Assembly: GCA_949825065.1 (NCBI GenBank) | Contig: OX463859.1 | Coordinates: 10,627,606-10,691,605 of the forward strand | Source of the DNA: Odontocerum albicorne | Taxonomy: Eukaryota; Arthropoda; Insecta; Trichoptera; Odontoceridae | Length of the DNA stretch: 64,000 nt | Direction: 5' to 3' | Part shown: positions 30,750-41,393 of the stretch, piece by piece | Numbering within the stretch: the stretch's first letter is position 1 | How the letters are laid out: each line of letters opens with the position of its first letter | Program-made: the position numbers and the translations under genes | The notes under the pieces: generated by a model | Database searches by the model: none | What the model was told of the DNA's origin: nothing | What the model saw: only the letters and a program-made list of their open reading frames with translations

Positions 30750-31770
30750 CACTTCTGCCCTAGAGCCGGCACTTGCTAAAATGTATAATACCGATTGTTG
30801 GAACAATGTTATCGATACAGTATGTCTGCGAGGAATGCTTTAATTTATTATATCTCTAATGTTTAATATTAATTTACATAATGGTCCCAAAGCGATGTTT
30901 TTAACAGATATCAATATGCCTACATTTATTTATTGTTCTTATATTTTCTTTTTTCATCAGTATTGTCGGTGTCGGGACTTGGGACGCAAAAAATATAAAC
31001 ATATACAAATACACGATTGTAAATATCTACACGAAATACAAAATTTTCAAATATTTCATTAGTATCATTTATCATACGACCGAGTTTCGGATGTTTTCAA
31101 ACAGGGTCATCATCATTAAGAATTCAAAATAATAAAAAGGTGACTAATATGGTGATTTGATAGACAATCTCTCGGGACCAAGTATGATTATCAGTCACCC
31201 TGCGGAAACATGATACCTGTGCTTGTAAAAGTTTATTGTGTGCAAGCTGTTGCACTTCAGAAAACACTCAGTCTTGACATATATTCCAACAAATATTCCG
31301 ATGGCAAAATCATTTCCAAGAAGATTGGAGGTTTAAACTTCTGCTGTATTACGCCGAACAGATTTTTTTATATAGCACTATTTTTATATAGCACTATTTT
31401 TGTGTTGCTATACTTTGTTATCATAGTTTATTTATAAGCAATAAGAACATATAAATTCAGTTGTAAAATGGTCTTAGATTAAAAGATTTCCGGTAAGATA
31501 TGCGTCAGGAATCTAACTAGTCATAGTATAAATATGCTAAAACCCATACGACGGCTGTCGCCAAAGAAAGAATACGAGAATTGAATTTTGAATACAAGAG
31601 AGCGAGAGGAATACTTGGATTCTCTCCGAAAGTAATTCGAAATTTGAATCTCGGTGGGTCCGTGATAAATGAAAAGATGGGAACTATACTGAACGAATTT
31701 TAAATACCTAGCTAACAATTTTTGAACCGGTATAAAAGGGGACGATGTATAAATGATATATACTCGTATA
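30750..31770. other. unassigned tract with one hammerhead-like string
   Basis: On the minus strand 31115-31080 reads 'gatgatgaccctgtttgaa', then 'aacatccgaaactcgg', again the order box, stem, GAAAC. Otherwise no family recognised; the 75-codon frame at 31210-31437 has no similarity that I can name. Confidence 0.35.
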
Positions 31771-31771
31771 T

Positions 31772-31823
31772 AAACAAATTCTACATTTATGAATATATAT
31801 TTTCATAAATGTAGAATTTGTTT
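31772..31823. repeat. perfect 21-bp hairpin
   Basis: Arms 31772-31792 and 31803-31823 (aaacaaattctacatttatg...) with a 10-base AT loop. Confidence 0.9.
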
Positions 31824-31890
31824 TACTTCCGTGAATATTTCACGGGTTGCAACTAGTACAGTTGTATTTCGCAATAAAACATAAATAGGC

Positions 31891-32100
31891 GACCTCCGTG
31901 GTCTACTTTGTAAGATGCTTGTTTCCCAGCCCAGAGGTTACGGGGTCTATTCCCTTTCGAACCCAGAATTTTTTCAAAGATTGCCAGTCTGGTTTTTTTT
32001 AAGGCCTCTTTAACATCTTTCTGGTTAATTGGAAGATATTTCACATGACAATAAGCCTGCCAGGTTGTGCTGTATATAACGAAAGTGTAATACAAAACAA
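31891..32100 (+). mobile_element. SINE-1, full length
   Basis: Head 'gacctccgtggtctactttg', B box diverged (ggggtctattccctttcg), linker, 'ggcctctttaacatctttct', 'gccaggttgtgctgtatata' and terminal 'gtgtaatacaaaac'. Confidence 0.9.
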
Positions 32101-32104
32101 TAAA

Positions 32105-32711
32105 TAACAACAGAAGTACCGTATCTTTATTTTATTTCAGTATGCACAATACAGAACTTTTTAATAAATTTCAATATAAAAGTGAACTAAAGAGTAAAAT
32201 TCATTAACAAATGCATAAATCTACCAGTCTGCAAATATGATGAATCCATTTATTAGGTAATGCCTGTAACGATGTGATCTCATTCGTTAATAACATCTTG
32301 TATCTCTTTCCTAAATACTAATAAAACACTGAAATGAAATATTCGCACTCTTTATTCACATCCTGAGTCCTGTAATGTTCGTACACTATTCTAATCGCAT
32401 TATTATGCCAATAACCACATCAACATCATGTCTAGCTTCTCCTCATCATATGCTCAACATTCGCATCAGCTTCATTTATACATTTGTATCATACCATTCA
32501 ACATATCCTAATTGGTAACGTAGATATACTGAAGAACGTGACTGGTATATACTCGTAGAATGTTACATCAAAGTTTTTGCCCCTTTAATCGAGCCGTTGA
32601 GTTTAGTAATCTTAATTTTTTTTTCAATACCTGTATATTTTGGACAAGACGCCCCAGACCATAAACCACACCCTGAATTTGAGACAATTTTTAGAAAAGT
32701 ATATTTTATCT
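32105..32711. other. unassigned AT-rich tract
   Basis: Nothing recognised. Confidence 0.4.
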
Positions 32712-32980
32712 ATTAATTAACATTGTGGAGGTTTAAAGACATTGTAATTTGTTTTTATCAAACACTGTTTATTGCACTTTTTGTAAGGGTATAACCCTAC
32801 CGGTTTCAAGGCTTTGACCTCATCATCAGGGGAGCACAGACGTGTGTATCTCGGTACCAGTTCGGACAGAATTCAGCCATGTTTGTGCTACCTGATGATG
32901 AGGTGAAAGCTTTGAAACTAGTAGGGTTATACCGTTACAAAAGTGGAAGAAACAGTGTTTGACAAAATAAATTACAATAT
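32712..32980. repeat. PAL palindromic element with spacer
   Basis: Arms as in 25188-25441 but with about 55 bp between them (about 32840-32890). The right arm has CTGATGA at 32892-32898 and GAAAC at 32914-32918; the left arm has the mirror image. Confidence 0.9.
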
Positions 32981-33229
32981 ATTTTTTTCTATTTTTTGTT
33001 TTATTTCTTTTAATAAAGTAATCTACAAAACGAACATTTGTCATAGGCTATACTTATATACAAATTTATATATTAAGAACAAATCTAATTTATATGTTAT
33101 GACTATAAACTAACTTAGTTTTAACTTCCTACATTTAATTTTATTACACAAATATTTACAAACCTTTAATTTTTAATTACGTGTATGATATATTTATTTA
33201 CATGACAAGTAATTGTAAAAATACACAAT

Positions 33230-33640
33230 TTATTAAAAACAAGAGAAACTAGTAATCACAAGAAATTTAAAGTAGACCCTCAATTTATATGGACCTGGGT
33301 TTGTAGCTTTTCATTTGTCGAGTCCCTAGTAAACTAGACTTATGCCTGTATCGTACTGAGGTTTTTATCGATTGTTGATTATACAATACCTCTGTCACTA
33401 ATAAGTAGTGAGACTCAATAAATTATACAATACCTCTGTCACTAGATAAGTAGTGAGACTCAATAAAATGTATGCATCACGCGAGATACCCTCCACATAC
33501 TTCATTATATCAGACAAACCAAAAAAAGTCTATCCTACAATGTCCTTAATCACCAAAAGTTCATCTCACAATGTCCCTAATGCACACAATCACCAAAAAC
33601 ACTCGACATTTAAGAGTTCACACTAATTTTTACTTTAAGT
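33230..33640 (+). repeat. H repeat, copy 2
   Basis: 'ggacctgggtttgtagcttt', 'catttgtcgagtccctagta', 'tgcctgtatcgtactgagg', then a diverged 3' part. Two 46-bp direct repeats (33379-33469) lie inside. Confidence 0.7.
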
Positions 33641-33644
33641 TATC

Positions 33645-33835
33645 CCACCTGTAAGTCCAACTTATCCCACTGCAAGTCCAGCTTATCCCACTGTAAGTCC
33701 AACTTATCCAACCTGTAAGTCCAACTTATCCCACTGTAAGTCCAACTTATCCCATCTGTAAGTCCAACTTATCCAACCTGTAAGTCCAACTTATCCCACT
33801 GTAAGTCCAACTTATCCCACCTGTAATTCCAACTT
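33645..33835. repeat. 21/22-bp minisatellite, about nine copies
   Basis: Units 'aacttatcccactgtaagtcc' alternate between 21 and 22 bp (cacctg versus cactg). It begins inside the H repeat's distal part. Confidence 0.9.
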
Positions 33836-33839
33836 ATTA

Positions 33840-34800
33840 CCATAACTTATACCAACAGCGTTAAGTACATCTTCACTTATCTCGCAATTGTCACTCGTCT
33901 TGATACTTGGCACTAGTCTCGTTACTGTCACTTTTAGCATTATTGTCTGAACTATTTTTGTCACTTATAAAACGAAATCATCCTTGAAACCACCCAACGC
34001 ACTACATACACGTAGGTGTTAATATTATAAACATATATAGTTCAAAAAAATGTGTGTGTAATATTTTTTTGGTAGTAAATTATTTTCAGCGAGGACCTAT
34101 TATAATTACCGTCCGAAAAATAAGGTAGCTTTTATAAAAAAATTGACATACGTTTCTGACAACCCTACGCAGCCCAGCCTCCGTGAGTCCATATAATCAT
34201 GTACCAAATCAACAGAGATATCTCTATCTGGAAACATACCGCCCCTCCCTCGGCTTCGTCCATTCTTTCATCCATATCTAAAATGCTTACATACAGCGAC
34301 AGGGCCAAGATGACCGCGTCAGGAAGGATACTTAAGATCCAACAGGGACAAACCATATATTCAATAACTTTGTTTTAACTATTCATTAAGTCATTTTTTA
34401 TGTATTTAATAAATTAGTTTGTGTTCATGCGCGTGTTTTAATTTTGAAATGTTATGTACTTGCATGTCTATTAATTATTTATTTAACACTTTCAAACAAA
34501 TACATCTGACAAATTTATTACTTTTAAGCAATTTCTTCTTCTGTACTTGGTTATTTTTCATAATTATTATTGGTATCCATGACTGCGTTTTTGAAACAAT
34601 GTATGAAAACTTTGTTTGAAAAAACCAAGCTTGAAAACTTATGTAAACCTTTTTGGGTAGCTAAATTCCAACCATAGTTTGACAAACTCATTGTATTGCG
34701 AAACACACACTGTCACTGAGTAACTAAATAAAGGATATATGGTATGTAAAAGGAAAAATAAGTAAATTAAAAACTTATTTTAAATTTTTGTGTTCACCAC
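33840..34800. other. unassigned tract; G+C-rich open frame
   Basis: 34165-34356 (minus, 63 codons) is much richer in G+C than its surroundings and hydrophobic ('PDAVILALSLYVSILDMDE'). It may be part of an old coding sequence. I do not recognise it; no other feature seen. Confidence 0.3.
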
Positions 34801-34804
34801 AGGT

Positions 34805-34870
34805 TTATTTTTGGGTTTATAACCGGTTTCGAAGACCACCGTCTTTATCTTCGGGTGAAGAGAAACTAAA
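34805..34870 (-). other. hammerhead-like motif
   Basis: Minus strand: 'cacccgaagataaagacgg', stem aagac/gtctt with a 4-base loop, then CGAAACCGG. The stem is perfect and the box is CCGAAGA instead of CTGAWGA. Same architecture as PAL. Confidence 0.35.
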
Positions 34871-35017
34871 TTGCTAAAAATATATTTCCTGCACAAGTGT
34901 AAATAATATTAGAAGAATGAGGTAGGAGGAGAGAAGTGGGGAGAAATGTGATACAATGGTAAATGGGGCGGGGGAAAATGAAAGTGAATCTTTAGGGCAG
35001 GTCAAGTCTGGATATCC

Positions 35018-35113
35018 AGGGGGGGGGGGGGGATTTTAATCAACAACCAAACCAATTTTCATAATAGCCCTCGGCTTAATATGTTTCCTATTTAAAATCC
35101 CCCCCCGCCCCTG
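35018..35113. repeat. G-run and C-run inverted pair
   Basis: A run of about 14 G at 35019-35032 followed by 'attttaat', then, about 65 bp on, 'aaaatccccccccgcccctg'. They form an inverted repeat that abuts the truncated MITE. Confidence 0.7.
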
Positions 35114-35676
35114 GGTTCAAATTTTAGGTATTCCTCCGTAGTACATTTAGACATTGAATGAAAATATAATATTAATAATAATTAGCACTTATCGGCCACA
35201 TCAGAGATATTTAGTGAAAATCGGGAAAAAATTCGCCAATTCAATTAAACGTGTGCCAGTGTGTGACGTAGGTATATTTATTCTAAAAAAAACTACTATG
35301 TGTGAGGAAGTGACGCTATTCACATCTCACTCTCACTCTACTTCGGTATATGGGAACGCAATAAGTAGAATCTTAGTTCGCAATTGTGTTTCTTCTTTCG
35401 AGCCATCTCAGCTCTCAGTAGCTCTAGGGCATCTATTTGAGGTGGTCTCTTCGCTCGTTTTGTGAACGTCGGCCGATGTTTTTTTTTCATGTTTTCAGCA
35501 ATCAAATTTCAATTATTATCACTGATGACTTCAAATTTAATAAATTTAAGCGATTGGCTATGATTTCTTTTTTTTTTCGATTTTAAATCGCTCATTTTTA
35601 CGTGTGTATCGATGTATATTGAATACACAGCACCGGAACGCGTGGTTTTTTTTAAGCACAGGAAGGAAAAAGTTAA
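35114..35676. mobile_element. piggyBac-type MITE, left-truncated
   Basis: Matches 30225-30746 and 53090-53604 throughout, ends 'gcacaggaaggaaaaag' plus TTAA (35673-35676). The left end is lost at the C run. Confidence 0.85.
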
Positions 35677-36750
35677 GGACTGTTTTTACCTTTTACACAT
35701 TGAAGATAACTAATTACGAGCACTTGGATCTGTTTAAATCGAACCTAGCATACTTGCCTTCGAGTCAAACTGTAAAAATCTATGAATTTTCCAATAAAAA
35801 GGAATTCCTTAAAAATGTATACGAATCTCATTTGCATAAATAATCTTTCAAGAATAGTTTTCTCTAAAAAATATATCGATTTTTCCAGATTAACGTCAGA
35901 GAGAGTTAGCCAAATATGATTTAAACTAACTTAGATAACTCTCAAACAAAATTATAAAACTGTTATATATATATCTTATAGAGATTCGATGTTTGTAACA
36001 TTTTTGAATGTTTATTACTTCTAGTATAGCTGTGTGGCCGGTGAGTTTGCTGATGTGTCAAATGGCTCATTCGTTTAAAGAAGAAAAAAAAATGAATTAA
36101 TGATGGAATGTCGAGGGTATCTTCGACTACGAAGCCCAGCAATGTCGTCGACGATATGTAAATAAGTACCCAACTAAAAAACATAGCCTCCTCCCTCCTG
36201 CATTAAAGCCTCAAAACATTGACCACCATTGTTTGAACTGTTAAGGCTACATACTAGTAGCTTAAACTCAACAGCTTACACACTATAAGCCAACATACGC
36301 CCTGAAATTATCCATATATAGAATGTATTGAAATTGTACTTGAATCATAAAAATATGTTTGTTTAAATTTTTACAAAAAAATTTTAAATTCATCGACAAA
36401 ACAGTTTAAAAATATTTTTGGATGAACTGATTGAAAATACATATTTGAGAGTCCTCCGTGCCCCCTGCTGCGAGCACGCGGCCCTAAAACAATAAACCAG
36501 CTAATCATTGGTCTGGGGCCCCGACCCATTTATTATAGTTTGGTGCCTGATTAATTCGGTTTTGATTGTTTCTTAATTATATACTATTTAAGATTTGACA
36601 AAAAAAAATTCAGTTAATATCTTGTGTAACCAATGGAAGATCTATATCATTTACAATTTTATTATTTTTAGAGAATGTAATAATAAATTCCTTTTTTATT
36701 TCACTATTCGCATGACATCTTTGAAGAGACACGTCAACCCTAAAGAAATA
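35677..36750. other. unassigned tract
   Basis: The open frame continuing to 35843 ('YEHLDLFKSNLAYLPSSQTV') has fair complexity but no recognised family. A G+C-rich patch lies at 36450-36530. Confidence 0.35.
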
Positions 36751-36751
36751 A

Positions 36752-37010
36752 GAAAACCCCTAGTTGATAAGACGCGTGTCTTTCGACCCGGGGGTTACAG
36801 GTTCGATTCCCGTAGGAACCCATATTTTTTAAAGGGATACAAGTCTGGTTTTCAATGAGGCCTCTTTAACATATTTCTAGTTGGCTGGAAGAGATTACCA
36901 CGTGGCTATAAGCGCGCTAAGGGGTTGCCGGTTCTATTCTCGATGGCAACCGAAAAAAAAGGAAAAATAAATGATTCCAATCTGGTAGCAATACTCTCGT
37001 GCACTTAACT
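36752..37010 (+). mobile_element. SINE-1 followed by a second B-box unit
   Basis: SINE-1 at 36752-36917 (B box 'caggttcgattcccgtagg', 'ggcctctttaacatatttct', 'agttggctggaagagatt'). At 36918 the tail passes into 'ggggttgccggttctattct', a second tRNA-like unit with an A-rich linker and 'tggtagcaatactctcgtg'. A composite of two SINE types. Confidence 0.75.
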
Positions 37011-37560
37011 TGTGGGAAAACTGTTAAATCGTCGTATTAAATCACATCCAAAAGTATTTCCAACACATGCGAAGACGAACAGCGAGGTTCGTGCCTAGTC
37101 CAGTGGATCTCAAACCCAAATGCTCGATTATTTATTTTACATTTGATACAGGTTTAACCCAATTACAATAAACAACAAAGGAAAATTTAACAATCAAGTC
37201 TCAATATAGTATAATGACAACAGGAACAATATTATTCGTGCGTTTCTGTGAAGTGACACATACATATCTATGAAGTTAAGTAAGGAATTTAATTTTCAAT
37301 TTATCTACAGAGATGTGAGAGACATCAATATCAGAAGATTCATTCAATTAAGCCATACCGTGCATGCGAGTGGTGTGCTCTTAAGAGCTCAATTCGTGAA
37401 TATGGCACCGAAAAAAAACTTAATTCACGATGGCGTAAATAATTGTCTGATAATTGAAACAAAAGTATGTAAATCGACAAAAGGTTTGCTATTTTTTCCT
37501 GTTAGCAATTCGTATATTTATAAAGATATGCGTAAATCCCTTCTAACGCTTATGGAGTAA
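37011..37560. other. unassigned tract with one open frame
   Basis: 37270-37560 (plus, 96 codons) has no recognised domain. It is followed within 20 bp by a LINE fragment on the other strand. Hypothetical at best. Confidence 0.3.
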
Positions 37561-37564
37561 TATC

Positions 37565-37880
37565 CGAGCATCCTATTAAAAATTTGGAATACACCCATGA
37601 GTAAAATCCATACTTTTGCAATGAAGGTGTAGCAGAAATCTCATTTGAACTTGTTCAACTATCAGGAAATTGTGCATTCCTCTCGGGTTCCAAATTATTG
37701 AGCCGCACTTTAATCTACTGCATACCAATGAATTATACACAGATCTCATAACAGATCTACCAGCTAATGTCCTCGAGACATCACAAATCCCAGAACTTTT
37801 CTGGGCCCGAAAACAAGGTTGTCTCCCAGATAGGCTAACTATATTAATATACCAATAAAGTCTGTTGAGGGGTGCCATAC
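37565..37880 (-). pseudogene. Jockey/CR1-like LINE fragment
   Basis: A minus-strand frame with 'RSVYNSLVCSRLKCGSIIWN' and 'VEQVQMRFLLHLHCKSMDF'. This is the block 'LV.SRLEY.S.IWNP...IE.VQ..FLR' found after the RT palm in Jockey/CR1 LINEs. Only this block is left, and the element is different from LINE-B and LINE-C. Confidence 0.7.
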
Positions 37881-37884
37881 GAAT

Positions 37885-38394
37885 AAATAGATGAAACGTT
37901 TAGATATATTTTTTTCATTCTCAGATTTGATTACATCCTTTAGTATTCCCAGTTCATCCCTCCTCCTAAATCGTTTCGTCCTTTGCTGCCCATATCGTCA
38001 AATTCTGGTAACAGAAACCAACTACTGTAAGAGTCTGTCTCATCATTGTTGACTTGCCTCAAACGGTGACTTAGAAACTATTAGGTACATTTTTCTTTTA
38101 AAGCAAAACTGTTTACTTTAAAACTCCAATTTTCTTGTCTTTTCCCATATTCTTTCTCCTTTACCAATCTTTGGTGACATTTGCTTTTACTATTTATTTA
38201 ATGTTTTTAATATGTTCAAATTTCCTTTAAAAAATTACGTTGTTATCTTTCACATAGGAATAGACACTAATCAGTTTGTAATTATACTCACCATTTGCAT
38301 ATTTTACAATAAAGTGTCTGAATCAGTATAATTTTTATTTTTATTTTTGGGAAGTGGTTTTGAGTTTTAATCTTTATTTAACATATTTATACCA
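37885..38394. other. unassigned tract
   Basis: Nothing recognised. Confidence 0.4.
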
Positions 38395-38611
38395 TCATGC
38401 CACTTGCCTGTCAGGGTTGTCGTCGTTGCCGGGCCTCGCAGTCGAGGATCCCCTCGCCACTCCAACGTCAGTCTTGAACCGTTCTCCCACGTCGATCGTG
38501 TAATCTTCTGTGAGAAAACAGCCCGATCCTAAATGCGCACTCCCCACCGCAAATGCCACAGACATATGGACCCTGCTGAGCCGCCTGGCCATGTTGACGT
38601 ATGTTCGCTTG
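38395..38611 (-). pseudogene. LINE-F C-terminus with zinc finger
   Basis: Minus strand. In the frame beginning near 38570 it reads 'VCGICGGECAFRIGLFSHRR', then LH: a C-x2-C-x12-H-x3-H zinc finger. It is followed by 'GRTVQD' and the 'STARPGNDD'-type end in another frame. The same segment at 45360-45540 belongs to LINE-F, where the finger follows the 'RMGDYRPPKRVLYG' block. Here it is fused directly to LINE-A, so it is a chimeric junction. Confidence 0.75.
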
Positions 38612-39304
38612 TCAGGGTAGGCAGAGCTCAACATACAAATCTCACAGTTCCTATACTTTCTCTTTCTTCTTACTTTTTCTTCTTTCAAAATATCATTCAC
38701 TTGATTCAATATATTATACTGCACCTTCCATTCCCATTTGCACTATACATTTGTTTTATTAATCTATTTTCATTAATTTGTCCTACTTGTCCTCACTTAC
38801 TCATAGTGCTCTTCTTCACCTTACTTAACACACCAGCCTTAAGTTCACATCCATTCCTTATCACTTCATTCCGTATTCTGTCATACATTATTATCCCATA
38901 TATATTTTTCTCATTTCAAGTATTTTTACAACATTTATTCGGCTCTTTTGTGTATTTTTCTATGTTCACATCTAACTCCCATACATTAAAATTGGCACTA
39001 AAATACTTCAGTTGATAATCATCATAGTAAATTTAGATACTGCCCGGTTCGAGTATTTTATGTTTTAGTACGCCATTTACTTTGGTTCGTATCGCTACAC
39101 GGTGTTCCATATCCTTCGTAACTATTCCATCATCTGAGAAAATACTAACCAAATAGCAGAATTCTGCAACTTGCTCTAATCTTTTATTACGCACCCATAC
39201 ATCGCATTTACTTTTCTTTTCACACTTAACGCATAATTTATTCTCAGATCCTTATTTTTTCATCTCTCATATAATTTACTTATCAAACTTATTAAGTAAT
39301 TTTC
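38612..39304 (-). pseudogene. LINE-A, RT distal part to C-terminus
   Basis: The longest LINE-A copy. Starting at the array and moving down: 'YADDMVVLTENENYLISLIS' (about 39300), then the region equivalent to 'VAEFCYLVSIFSDDGIVTKD' and 'HRVAIRTKVNGVL' (39170-39060), the 'FGHV' region, and finally 'NQVNDILKEEKVRRKRKYRN' and 'SAYPDK' (38700-38620). Shifts break the frame repeatedly. Its 5' boundary is the catalytic YADD segment itself, which has been amplified into the adjacent array. Confidence 0.8.
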
Positions 39305-39886
39305 ATTCTCCGTTAACACTACCATGTCATCAGCATACAACAATATGTACACATTCTCCGCTAACACTACCATGTCATCAGCATACAACAATCTGCACAT
39401 ATTCTCCGCTAACACTACCATGTCATCAGCATACAACAATCTGTACACATTCTCCGCTAACACTACCATGTCATCAGCATACAACAATCTGCACATATTC
39501 TCCGCTAACACTACCATGTCATCAGCATACAACAATCTGCACACATTCTCCGCTAACACTACCATGTCATCATACATACAACAATCTGCACATATTCTCC
39601 GCTAACACTACCATGTCATCAGCATACAACAATCTGCACACATTCTCCGCTAACACTACCATGTCATCAGCATACAACAGTCTGCACACATTCTCCGCTA
39701 ACACTACCATGTCATCAGCATACAACAATCTGCACACATTCCCCGCTAACACTACCATGTCATCACATACAACAATCTGCACACATTCTCCGCTAACACT
39801 ACCATGTCATCAGCATACAACAATCTGCACACATTCCCCGCTAACACTACCATGTCATCACATACAACAATCTGCACACATTCCCA
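39305..39886 (-). repeat. 48-bp minisatellite made of the RT catalytic motif
   Basis: Twelve units starting at 39305, 39353, 39401, 39449, 39497, 39545, 39594, 39642, 39690, 39738, 39785 and 39833. Nine of the spacings are exactly 48 bp, the others 47 or 49. On the minus strand each 48-bp unit is 16 codons: YADDMVVLAENVCRLL. The first unit is continuous with LINE-A. The minus-strand frame is open through the first five units (39260-39577) and again at 39570-39782. Confidence 0.95.
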
Positions 39887-39889
39887 TTA

Positions 39890-40490
39890 GTGATGTGTAT
39901 ATCACCCATTGACCTCGGTAGTTGCTTCACACATGAATCTTATTTATTCCAGAAATAACTCAGAATAAATCTGATTCTGTACTCATTCTGAATGTTTCAA
40001 ATTATGAGAAACTCTGGTTTAAATCTATATTATTTAAGATAAAGAGTAAGAATAAATCTTTATCCATATTCATAAAAAAAAATTCAAAGCAAACAAATCA
40101 ATTCAAATAATCCAAATCTTAAACATATATTGTGCAGACAACCACTTTACCTTCCTACATATTAAATACACACTAATTTAATTCTATTGATCACGACTCC
40201 AGCAATCGAGTCCATTAATCCATGGATCACGTACATTAATCTTAATCATATATGTGAACCCCTTCATAATATTTATGGAAGTTCATTAATATCAATTCAT
40301 TGAAGTAATTTAGAAAAAGTACCCATAACAATATAATAAAATAATCATTTATTGATCATATTATCGATTAATCACTTGAAATCTGTTATCATCTTAACAA
40401 AACTTCCTATCGACAGGTTCAAAGCGAATACTACTTCCGTTCATTTATGAATTTACGAAGCAGCAAAGACGATATCAAAATCTCACCAAC
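39890..40490. other. unassigned AT-rich tract
   Basis: Nothing recognised. Confidence 0.4.
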
Positions 40491-40491
40491 C

Positions 40492-40620
40492 TCTATTGTG
40501 TAGTTGATAAGACGTTTATTTCGAAGCCCGAGGATTGCAGACTTCTTTTCCGTTAGTATCAAGATTTTTTTTAAATGTTTTAGTGTGGTTCACACTTAAA
40601 ATTTATTTAATACCTTTCTG
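40492..40620 (+). mobile_element. SINE-1, diverged
   Basis: Head 'ctctattgtgtagttgataa', decayed B box, linker 'tgtggttcacacttaaa', 'atacctttctgg', cut off by F3. Confidence 0.65.
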
Positions 40621-40621
40621 G

Positions 40622-40775
40622 TCGACGGCCGCGGTCTAACAGTCAATATTCACGATAGGCATGCGGGGGGGGGGACCCCAGGATCGATTTCTGGATATTG
40701 ACTTCAATACTGATTTACTTTTAGACCATTTTACATGAGAATTTTTTTCTGTAGTTTATACGCTGCATATCACAA
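40622..40775 (+). mobile_element. SINE-like repeat F3
   Basis: 'cggccgcggtctaacagtca', B-box-like 'ggatcgatttctggatattg', 'acttcaatactgatttac', 'tgtagtttatacgctgcat'. An internal G run at 40666-40675. Confidence 0.6.
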
Positions 40776-40782
40776 TTTTTTT

Positions 40783-40957
40783 TAACCTGGCGAGTTAATT
40801 GCCATGTGGCAATCTCTTCCAACCAACCAGAAAGTTGTTTTATAGGCCCTAAGTGTCAGACTGGAATCCTATTTAAAAAAATCTGAGTTCCAGCGGGGAT
40901 TGAACCTGCAACCTCCGGATCGGCAGACAATGTCTTACAACCAGGCCACGGAGGTTG
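40783..40957 (-). mobile_element. SINE-1, well preserved
   Basis: Reverse strand, almost identical to 29094-29277 in the tail and linker ('taacctggcgagttaattgc', 'ccaggccacggaggttg'). Confidence 0.9.
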
Positions 40958-41034
40958 TTTTTAAGGTCCTTTCAAATAAAAATGGTACTGAATAAAAATA
41001 AGTACCTACACACGTACAATATACTTTACCTGAA

Positions 41035-41320
41035 GCCGAATGTGTGTTACTTTAGTATTATATATTGGAAGATCTAAATTTTTTTTCTCTGTAGCTCGTT
41101 TCCTTTGTAAGCATTCTGCGGTTTTCTTACCAAATATGTTAATATTAATATATGCACCACCTTCATATCCCTCACTCGACTTATATACGAGTATATGTAT
41201 TATGATTTTTTTCAATAATCGTAGGTTTGAATCCCAAATTAGAGTGCCCTTGAGAAGAGTTTGTTCTGAAAATGACGTTATATAAATTGTTCTCTTTTTT
41301 ATATTATTATTAAAGCAATA
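41035..41320 (-). repeat. F2 repeat, near full length
   Basis: Reverse strand. Starts 'ccgaatgtgtgttac', 'gcggttttcttaccaaata', then 'ggtttgaatcccaaattaga', 'gagaagagtttgttctg' and (ATT)n. Confidence 0.75.
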
Positions 41321-41365
41321 CAATACAATTTTTATACAAAATATAGTTCTATTGAACTATATTTT

Positions 41366-41393
41366 CGATATCCCAGTTATTTCTGGGATATCG
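41366..41393. repeat. 11-bp hairpin at the head of an array
   Basis: cgatatcccag / ctgggatatcg around ttattt. The right arm overlaps the start of the first unit of the 105-bp array. Confidence 0.85.

Noticed and set aside
39324..39912. Plus-strand frames over the YADD array (93 and 99 codons)
   Set aside because: Antisense shadows of the 48-bp repeat; only the minus-strand frame matches LINE-A.
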